This document shows positions 1-3,446 of a stretch of 5,603 nt of DNA, one piece after another; position 1 is the first letter of the stretch, and each line of letters begins with the position of its first letter. This DNA comes from an uncultured Collinsella sp. GTDB taxonomy: Bacteria > Actinomycetota > Coriobacteriia > Coriobacteriales > Coriobacteriaceae. The notes below the pieces were generated by a model. It saw only the letters and a list, made by a program, of their open reading frames with translations, did no database searches and was not told the origin of the DNA. A program made the translations under genes and the position numbers. The DNA is taken from positions 1-5,603 of the forward strand of contig CABUZF010000093.1 in the NCBI GenBank assembly GCA_902495985.1, in the 5' to 3' direction.

Positions 1-82
1 CCCTAACTTGATCAATCGGTGCCGCATCCACGGGCGCATCCTTTACATATTCTGTTTTACCTGACACGTTCTCTTCCAACAC
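1..82 (-). CDS. Possible start of a leftward gene, cut by the window edge (unrecognised)
   Basis: On the minus strand, the frame of the NusG-like gene stays open after its TAG stop (134-136) through to base 1, about 44 codons. The other two minus frames close near 84 and 57. The frame reads roughly LLAIAAQTKEDLRVRKVV, then an acidic/polar stretch ending in PVDAAPIDQVR. Candidate starts are GTG at 82, TTG at 79 and GTG at 67. A strong AAGGAGG lies at 109-103 but is about 20 bases from the first of these, and a second purine run (AGGAAGG, 91-85) is closer but only 2-5 bases away, so the start is unsettled. A following gene in an operon with the antiterminator is plausible. A frame this short could also be open by chance. 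I do not recognise the family. Confidence 0.27.
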   Translation of the reverse strand, partial: MLEENVSGKTEYVKDAPVDAAPIDQVR

Positions 83-133
83 TACCTTCCTGACCCGAAG
101 GTCCTCCTTGGTTTGAGCGGCAATCGCCAGCAG

Positions 134-679
134 CTAGGCGATCGCCTTTTTGAGGCTTCGCATGGCACGTTGCTCGTTTGAAAGCACGGCAAGGCCAACG
201 CGCGTAGTCACGCGTCGGCCACACAGGTCGAGCTCCAAATAAGCAGTGCTCTTGCGTCTGTTAATGGTTTTGATGAGGCCTTCGTGGCCCAGTAGCGGAC
301 CAGCGGTTACTACGACCTGGTCGCCGTCTTTTAGGGCCTCACTCATGGGCACTACGCGGTCTCCCCTATGTGTAAAGCTGCTTATGAGTTGAGCCTCTTC
401 TTTTGCCAGCGGCACAAACTGACCGTCCTGGGCAAGCACCCGGGCAAAGTCGTCCATGCGCAGCAGATACTGTTGCACGGTGCGTGGATCTGCAGTATCG
501 CAGATAAGATAACCGGGAAAGAGCGGCTTGGTCGTATTGACCCATTCACCGTGTACCTTAATCTCGGTTTGAAATTGGGGATAAAAGAGCTCCTGCATGA
601 TGCCGGCTGGCACCATGCGCTCGATGCGCTCGCGCATTACGTCTTCGCGACCGTTAATGACCTGGATCACATACCACAC
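134..679 (-). CDS. NusG-family transcription antiterminator, LoaP-like specialised paralog
   Basis: The product is 181 residues from the GTG at 679, or 184 from the GTG at 688. It has the full NusG layout. An N-terminal NGN domain opens with WYVIQV (residues 2-7) and carries the PLFPGYL segment (52-58) that lies on the RNA polymerase clamp-binding face. A KOW domain at about 117-150 includes KDGDQVVVTAGPLLGHEG. The GEW...KPLFPGY arrangement (44-57) is closer to specialised paralogs (LoaP/UpxY/RfaH-like) than to housekeeping NusG, and no sec/rpl neighbours are present. Such paralogs ride with RNA polymerase and suppress termination in long polysaccharide or secondary-metabolite operons; LoaP recognises an RNA hairpin in the target leader. 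The start at 679 is favoured because AAGGGG (694-689) lies 9 bases before it; GTG 685 and 688 are in the same frame but too close. The probable targets lie left of the window. Exact LoaP membership is an inference. Confidence 0.88.
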   Translation of the reverse strand: MWYVIQVINGREDVMRERIERMVPAGIMQELFYPQFQTEIKVHGEWVNTTKPLFPGYLICDTADPRTVQQYLLRMDDFARVLAQDGQFVPLAKEEAQLISSFTHRGDRVVPMSEALKDGDQVVVTAGPLLGHEGLIKTINRRKSTAYLELDLCGRRVTTRVGLAVLSNEQRAMRSLKKAIA

Positions 680-710
680 GAGCACCACCCCCTTGCTGTC
701 TTACGTGTGG
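674..710 (-). promoter_or_regulatory. Inverted repeat enclosing the ribosome-binding site of the NusG-like gene
   Basis: CCACACG at 674-680 is a perfect inverted repeat of CGTGTGG at 704-710, with a 23-base loop. In the minus-strand transcript the AAGGGG Shine-Dalgarno (694-689) and the GTGs at 688 and 685 fall in the loop, while the favoured start GTG (679-677) falls in the 3' side of the stem. The stem directly abuts the large hairpin at 711-779, so the two could stack. This arrangement could tune translation start, but that is inference from pairing alone. Confidence 0.45.
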
Positions 711-779
711 CTCACGGGGTTTGGGTATGGCTTCGCCAGGGCGCTTGTGCGCGAAGGCGCTCCATATTCAAACCCTGAG
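711..779. repeat. Long imperfect hairpin (24 bp) beside the NusG-like gene
   Basis: The arms pair in four blocks from outside in: CTCA/TGAG, GGGTTTG/CAAACCC, TATGG/CCATA and CTTCGC/GCGAAG, around a 14-base loop (737-750). There is a 2-base bulge (715-716) and a 5-base bulge (757-761). Read as plus-strand RNA, GG 724-725 also pairs with UU 767-768 by wobble, giving 24 pairs. As minus-strand RNA the same spot is an AA/CC internal loop, giving 22 pairs. No T-run follows on either strand, so it is not an intrinsic terminator. A hairpin in a leader next to a LoaP-like gene fits a possible recognition element (inference). Confidence 0.6.
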
Positions 780-789
780 CCCAGTCAGA

Positions 790-815
790 CAAGCACGTGG
801 CTCTGCCCCACCTTG
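790..815. repeat. Small bulged hairpin in the structured region
   Basis: CAAG (790-793) and GTGG (797-800) pair with CTTG (812-815) and CCAC (808-811), around a 7-base loop and with a 3-base bulge (794-796). Alone it is weak. It is listed because it sits between the two large hairpins and belongs to the same structured block. Confidence 0.3.
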
Positions 816-878
816 AACGGTATGTACAAATGCAGTTGCTAGAGTCGCGGAAGTGTATCGCAAAAATGACCGTGACCC

Positions 879-938
879 CAGCTGGCTGCGTGCGAACCAG
901 TCAAGCGGGTACAAAACTGGACCGCACGCAGACAGCTG
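879..938. repeat. Long imperfect hairpin (20 bp) in the structured region
   Basis: The arms pair as CAGCTG/CAGCTG (879-884 with 933-938), CTGCGTGCG/CGCACGCAG (886-894 with 923-931) and CCAGT/ACTGG (897-901 with 916-920). There is one mismatch (885/932), a 2x2 internal loop (895-896/921-922) and a 14-base apical loop (902-915). The loop contains CAAGCG, the exact complement of CGCTTG in the apical loop of the hairpin at 711-779. No T-run adjoins it, so it is not a terminator. Confidence 0.6.
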
Positions 939-948
939 AAGAACTGCT

Positions 949-970
949 GTGGTTTGCCGTAGCAAATCAT
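949..970. repeat. Short hairpin with a four-base loop
   Basis: TTTGC (953-957) pairs with GCAAA (962-966) around the loop 958-961. As minus-strand RNA this is a C(UACG)G loop, which belongs to the very stable UNCG tetraloop class. As plus-strand RNA the loop is CGUA, but the stem lengthens to 950-957/962-969 through a G-U wobble (952/967), a G-C pair and a U-A pair, with a terminal wobble at 949/970. The two readings give conflicting hints about the transcribed strand. Confidence 0.4.
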
Positions 971-1085
971 TGCACCGTCTAATGCAAACTTAAAAGTAGC
1001 CGCAAAAGCAAGTGCAAAATCGCTCATGACAATCAATATTGGAGCTCGTGGTTTTTCTAACACCGCCGTTACGACCGGATGCTGA

Positions 1086-1129
1086 TCAACCCCGTGCTTG
1101 TGGCCTATTAGAGCCGTAAGCACAGTTGA
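1086..1129. repeat. Hairpin at the far end of the structured region
   Basis: GTGCTT/AAGCAC (1094-1099 with 1118-1123) and GGC/GCC (1102-1104 with 1113-1115) close an 8-base loop. TCAAC/GTTGA (1086-1090 with 1125-1129) adds an outer stem across a 3-versus-1 internal loop. As plus-strand RNA the central GU/GU step forms tandem wobbles and the inner helix is 11 continuous pairs. As minus-strand RNA that step is mismatched A-C twice. Confidence 0.5.
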
Positions 1130-1147
1130 ACTCATGTAACGTTAGGT

Positions 1148-1156
1148 ATCCTAGCA
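1148..1156 (-). promoter_or_regulatory. Weak extended -10 promoter candidate for the NusG-like leader
   Basis: On the minus strand TGC-TAGGAT (1156-1148) fits an extended -10 element. No convincing -35 lies 16-18 bases upstream. Transcription would start near 1141, about 12 bases before the first leader hairpin (outer arm from 1129), which makes the position sensible. The evidence is motif-level only. Confidence 0.25.
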
Positions 1157-1424
1157 CAAGCTGTTAGCGAAACTGATTTGGGCTGCGTTGGACAACATAT
1201 CGTTCATTTGACATGCTTAAGGGGGTTGTTTTGGGATGTTGTTCACATTGATGCAGGTTAATGAGGTATTGGCGGTGATTAGGGGCGTTACTGAAGCCTA
1301 AATGAAGCAGCGAGCTGCGCTGATAATCGCGTTTGTCTAACAAACTATGTACAGGCGTGGGAAATAAATTGTGCAACCTTTTGTTGGTGTGGGTGGCGTT
1401 TGCGGCACGTGGTGTTTTGGCATG
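1157..1424. other. Stretch without a supported gene
   Basis: No gene is supported here. A 70-codon minus-strand frame (1376-1164) begins with TTG, has AAAGG touching rather than preceding the start, and resembles no family I know. A small perfect inverted repeat GTTTGT/ACAAAC sits at 1331-1345. A plus-strand TTGACA at 1208-1213 has no good -10 at the right distance and no gene after it. Confidence 0.5.
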
Positions 1425-1454
1425 AAAAAGGCCCTCGGAATTCCGAGGGCCTTT
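1425..1454 (-). terminator. Intrinsic terminator of tRNA-Ala
   Basis: An 11-base arm GGCCCTCGGAA meets its exact complement, forming a palindrome at 1430-1451 with an AATT centre, flanked by A- and T-tracts. Read on the minus strand, the stem is followed by TTTTT (1429-1425). This is a classic Rho-independent terminator 10 bases after the tRNA 3' end. On the plus strand only three Ts follow, so it is mainly leftward-acting. Confidence 0.88.
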
Positions 1455-1464
1455 GCATTCACGA

Positions 1465-1540
1465 TGGTGGAGACGAGGGGGATCGAACCCCTGACCTCTT
1501 GACTGCCAGTCAAGCGCTCTCCCAGCTGAGCTACGCCCCC
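1465..1540 (-). tRNA. tRNA-Ala, anticodon GGC
   Basis: This 76-base minus-strand cloverleaf has the CCA end encoded (1465-1467). The acceptor strands GGGGGCG and CGTCTCC pair and include the G3-U70 wobble that identifies alanine tRNA. The D-arm carries AGCTCAGCTGGGAGAGC. The anticodon stem CTTGA/TCAAG holds the loop CTGGCAG, giving anticodon GGC, which reads GCC codons. The T-arm loop is TTCGATC. A promoter lies just upstream and a terminator just downstream, so it is an independent single-gene unit. The plus-strand reading frame over it is an artefact. Confidence 0.97.
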
Positions 1541-1553
1541 GTGACGAGGAGAT

Positions 1554-1582
1554 ACTATAGGGGAATGTTTGCGGGGATGCAA
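1554..1582 (-). promoter_or_regulatory. Promoter of tRNA-Ala
   Basis: On the minus strand TTGCAT (1582-1577) and TATAGT (1559-1554) are 17 bases apart, a near-consensus housekeeping sigma-factor promoter. The expected start near 1547 leaves a leader of about 7 bases before the mature tRNA 5' end at 1540. Confidence 0.78.
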
Positions 1583-1613
1583 GAGATTTTTTGGGGTTGT
1601 TGCCCTACCTCAC

Positions 1614-1745
1614 GGGTTTTCCTGGGACGGGGCAGAAATAATCACTCTTCGAGCGATTATTTCTATCCACCGTCCCGATAAAACCCTGATGGGACGGTTA
1701 AACACTTGCTAGGCGATTATTTCTGCCCCGTCCCGATAAAACCCT
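1614..1745. repeat. Compound direct and inverted repeat element between tRNA-Ala and thiN
   Basis: Arm A (1614-1643, GGGTTTT then GGGACGGGGCAGAAATAATC) is an inverted copy of arm C (1715-1744), matching at 27 or more of 30 positions. A middle copy B (1653-1687) repeats arm C directly, with GCGATTATTTCT shared at 1653 and 1713 and a 17-base match at 1671-1687 and 1729-1745. Arm A can therefore fold with B or with C. A further GGGACGG (1691-1697) can pair with CCGTCCC (1670-1676). No T-run adjoins the stems in either direction, so it is not a plain terminator. The pattern fits a dispersed intergenic repeat of REP or MITE type (inference). Confidence 0.75.
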
Positions 1746-1759
1746 CACGCGGCGATGCC

Positions 1760-2401
1760 TTACTTGTAGAGGTAGGCGATCGCGATGCCTTGGTGGACTT
1801 GGATCTTGGCCGTTTCCCTGACGACATTTGAGATGCCTGTGTCGGCTAACAGACCTAGGGGGCTGTGATCTAGTTCCCACTCTAGGCCGTGTTCGCTTAC
1901 CTTGGTGTTGGGAGCGATGGCGATGATGGAGAAGGTTTTGCCTTCGGCGCCCTCGATGGTCCAGCTCTCGTCCTGGTGCAGGATTCTGGCCGTTACTTCG
2001 TCTTCTTCGATCCAGACGGGGGCGTCCGCATAGCCTGCCAGTAGCCCTAACACAGACAGGGCCATGTCAGGGCGTCCACCAGTGGCGCAGGTCACAACCA
2101 CTTCGGCACCCGGCCATCGACGGCGGACGGAATCGAGCGCAAGCGCCAGATCGGTATAGTCCTTGTAGGGATCGTGACGCTCAACTTCAAAGTCGGTGGC
2201 AGCATCGACCAACGCGCGACCCGCATCGCTCACCGTGTCGGCATCTCCCACATACACGTCGCAGCCTAGCCCCGCGCCCAGAAGCGCGTCGAGCCCGCGG
2301 TCCACGGCTACAACGTGGTCGCACTTCCCCGCCAGTTGACGCAGCAGATCCGCGCTCGCCACCACGGGCGAGCCGCAAACCACTAATACTTTGCAAGCCA
2401 C
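1760..2401 (-). CDS. thiN: Thiamine pyrophosphokinase
   Basis: The 213-residue product transfers pyrophosphate from ATP to thiamine, giving thiamine diphosphate (with AMP) in the cytoplasm, the last step of thiamine salvage. Family signatures appear in order: VAVDRGLDALL (31-41), DVYVGDADT (48-56), the acidic substrate/metal motif KDYTD (80-84), ATGGRPD (106-112, usually GATGGRxDH) and the C-terminal GISN (189-192) in the thiamine-binding domain. The length is normal for a complete enzyme. VDRG replaces the more usual ADGG of motif 1, and the His after GGRPD is Met, so it is a divergent member. The start is GTG, with a GCGAGGG purine run (2410-2404) just before it. The stop of the HAD gene is 9 bases upstream, so the two are very likely co-transcribed. 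Confidence 0.9.
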   Translation of the reverse strand: MACKVLVVCGSPVVASADLLRQLAGKCDHVVAVDRGLDALLGAGLGCDVYVGDADTVSDAGRALVDAATDFEVERHDPYKDYTDLALALDSVRRRWPGAEVVVTCATGGRPDMALSVLGLLAGYADAPVWIEEDEVTARILHQDESWTIEGAEGKTFSIIAIAPNTKVSEHGLEWELDHSPLGLLADTGISNVVRETAKIQVHQGIAIAYLYK

Positions 2402-2410
2402 GGCCCTCGC

Positions 2411-3100
2411 CTAGCCCTCAAACGAAAGCACGCGGGCCAGGTCCAAGCCCTCATAGCTGTCGATAAAGATGTCGCAGTTGGCGCGAACCTTGTCGCGCTC
2501 CATGCGACCGTGCGGGTCGTAGATGCCCACTCGCTTAAAGCCTACGGTGCCAGAGCTCTTTAGGCCAAAGACGGCGTCCTCAAACACCCACGCGCGCTCA
2601 AACTTGTGCCCATGGCGCTCCTCCAGACGGCGCAACGCTAGCTCGTACACATCGGGAAACTGCTTGGAGCGCCCCGCCTCGCCCGTGGTGGTCACAAACT
2701 CCATGTAGGTATCGAGCCCGGCACCCCCAAGCGCAGACGTAACCAGCTCGGCCGGCGTGGACGTGGCAACGCACATGGCAATACCGGCCTCCTGCGCCTG
2801 CTCCAAAAATGTAAGCAGGCCCTCGCGCGGCGGTACCTTTGAGTAGCCATCGATCAGGATGTCGCTCAGCTCGCGATACAGCTCCTCGCCATTTTCGCCA
2901 ATGCCCCAGATGTCGTGGTAGGCCTGGCACTCGTCCTCGAGCGACAGGTGCTCAAATTGGGCAAAATCGTCGACCGTCACGTCAACTCCGTGGCGGTGCA
3001 ATAACTCGGGCTGGGCATAAGCCCAAACGGGGGTGCTGTTAACCAGTGTGCCGTCGCAATCGAAAATAAAAGCGACACTTGAGGCGGCGATGTGGTCCAT
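2411..3100 (-). CDS. HAD-superfamily hydrolase, beta-phosphoglucomutase-like phosphatase subfamily
   Basis: The 229-residue product has the complete set of HAD catalytic motifs. Motif I FDCDGTLVNS has nucleophile D14 and acid/base D16, motif II is VATSTP (T113/S114), motif III is K146 in RSKQFPDVYELAL, and motif IV is FEDAVFGLKSS with E174 and D175 for Mg2+. A helical cap lies between motifs I and II (about 22-90), placing it in subfamily I, with phosphoglycolate-phosphatase, beta-phosphoglucomutase and sugar- or nucleotide-phosphatase relatives. The substrate cannot be told from sequence. The ATG at 3100 is chosen over an in-frame TTG at 3121 because AAAGG (3112-3108) lies 7 bases before it and the shorter form puts motif I at the usual position. 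It heads an apparent operon with thiN, so a phosphorylated thiamine-related substrate is possible but only speculative. Confidence 0.9.
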   Translation of the reverse strand: MDHIAASSVAFIFDCDGTLVNSTPVWAYAQPELLHRHGVDVTVDDFAQFEHLSLEDECQAYHDIWGIGENGEELYRELSDILIDGYSKVPPREGLLTFLEQAQEAGIAMCVATSTPAELVTSALGGAGLDTYMEFVTTTGEAGRSKQFPDVYELALRRLEERHGHKFERAWVFEDAVFGLKSSGTVGFKRVGIYDPHGRMERDKVRANCDIFIDSYEGLDLARVLSFEG

Positions 3101-3134
3101 ATACGAGCCTTTCGATGTCAAAGGGTAAACAACC

Positions 3135-3153
3135 TGCTAAAAACGTTTTACCA
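3135..3153. promoter_or_regulatory. LacI-type operator candidate near the HAD gene
   Basis: TGCTAAAAACGTTTTACCA is an imperfect palindrome around a central CG, one base longer on one side than the ideal TGGTAAAACGTTTTACCA. The CG-centred, AT-rich 18-19 base form is typical of LacI/GalR-family operators. It lies 35-53 bases upstream of the HAD start and repeats the half-site GTTTTACCA found again at 3202-3210. No regulator gene is in the window. Confidence 0.45.
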
Positions 3154-3184
3154 AACGTCAACCCAACTATCTTGAAACCCTAAT

Positions 3185-3210
3185 TGGTAAAACTGTCAAG
3201 AGTTTTACCA
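3185..3210. promoter_or_regulatory. Perfect inverted repeat TGGTAAAAC-8-GTTTTACCA, operator candidate
   Basis: Two perfect 9-base arms (3185-3193, 3202-3210) are separated by 8 bases. Together with 3145-3153 this makes three copies of one half-site within 66 bases. The right arm covers the -35 region of the rightward promoter candidate, where a bound protein would block glgB transcription. The wide spacing differs from a compact LacI operator, so either two half-sites act separately or the binding protein has another geometry. Confidence 0.5.
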
Positions 3211-3234
3211 TCGCAATTCTGCAAGTGGTATAAA
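3205..3234 (+). promoter_or_regulatory. Rightward promoter candidate 1 for glgB
   Basis: TTACCA (3205-3210) and the extended -10 TGG-TATAAA (TG at 3226, hexamer 3229-3234) are 18 bases apart. Transcription would start near 3241, leaving a leader of about 205 bases before glgB. The -35 overlaps the right arm of the inverted repeat, which suggests repression. Confidence 0.5.
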
Positions 3235-3276
3235 CATGGCGCTTACCGATTAAACGCCACCGCAAAACCTCTTTCG

Positions 3277-3306
3277 TTCATAAAAGTAACGTACAGGTGC
3301 TATCTT
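3277..3306 (+). promoter_or_regulatory. Rightward promoter candidate 2 for glgB
   Basis: TTCATA (3277-3282), 18 bases, then TATCTT (3301-3306) preceded by TGC (extended -10). It is weaker than candidate 1. A start near 3313 would lie just before the first leader hairpin. Confidence 0.25.
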
Positions 3307-3320
3307 ATTTTGTGCCGAAA

Positions 3321-3415
3321 GTTCCACCGAGCACGCGAGGTGGAACGAATCATAGAACTATCGCCGTCCCTTCGATTCGTGCAGCCTTGGACCTTTCGCA
3401 TCTAGTCACCAAGGC
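3321..3415 (+). promoter_or_regulatory. Three consecutive inverted repeats in the glgB leader
   Basis: GTTCCACC/GGTGGAAC (3321-3328 with 3339-3346), ACGAATC/GATTCGT (3345-3351 with 3374-3380) and GCCTTGG/CCAAGGC (3384-3390 with 3409-3415) are all perfect. The first two share bases 3345-3346, so they compete at their junction. None is followed by a T-run. They may fold in the glgB leader RNA. I recognise no named riboswitch, and no gene lies in 3101-3446. Confidence 0.45.
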
Positions 3416-3446
3416 AACACGCTGCCGCGTCATGATGGGATCAAAC

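Larger units (their letters stand above)
689..1141 (-). promoter_or_regulatory. Gene-free, highly structured leader of the NusG-like gene
   Basis: About 450 bases without a credible gene separate the NusG-like start from the nearest promoter candidate. The frames that cross it lack ribosome-binding sites and recognisable protein content, and they run through the hairpin arms. The stretch carries at least four inverted repeats (711-779, 879-938, 949-970, 1086-1129) plus smaller ones. A long 5' leader RNA of the antiterminator operon is the simplest reading. A separate structured RNA, possibly on the plus strand, is the main alternative. I could not match it to a known RNA family by eye. Confidence 0.4.

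Noticed and set aside
711..779. Hairpin as an intrinsic terminator
   Set aside because: Neither strand has a T-run after the stem, and its position just before a start codon does not suit termination.
368..842. Plus-strand frames over the NusG-like gene
   Set aside because: They are antisense shadows of a clear NGN-KOW protein and have no domain content.
839..1135. 98-codon minus-strand frame upstream of the NusG-like gene
   Set aside because: It runs through the arms of two long hairpins, has no ribosome-binding site and shows no recognisable protein pattern.
1208..1236. Perfect TTGACA as a plus-strand promoter
   Set aside because: The best -10 at 17-18 bases (TTGGGA or TGGGAT) is poor and no rightward gene follows.
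1164..1376. 70-codon minus-strand frame
   Set aside because: TTG start with no correctly spaced Shine-Dalgarno and no family resemblance; it lies in an intergenic stretch ending near a tRNA terminator.
1465..1540. tRNA gene as a mobile-element attachment site
   Set aside because: No second copy of the tRNA 3' end and no integrase are present in the window.
1400..1681. Plus-strand frame across the tRNA (GDEGDRTPDLLTASQALSQLSYAP type)
   Set aside because: This is the well-known false protein read from the complement of a tRNA gene, and it continues into the repeat element.
3194..3199. Minus-strand TTGACA as the -35 of the HAD gene
   Set aside because: The nearest -10-like hexamer (GATAGT) is 22 bases away, too far; the HAD promoter remains unassigned.
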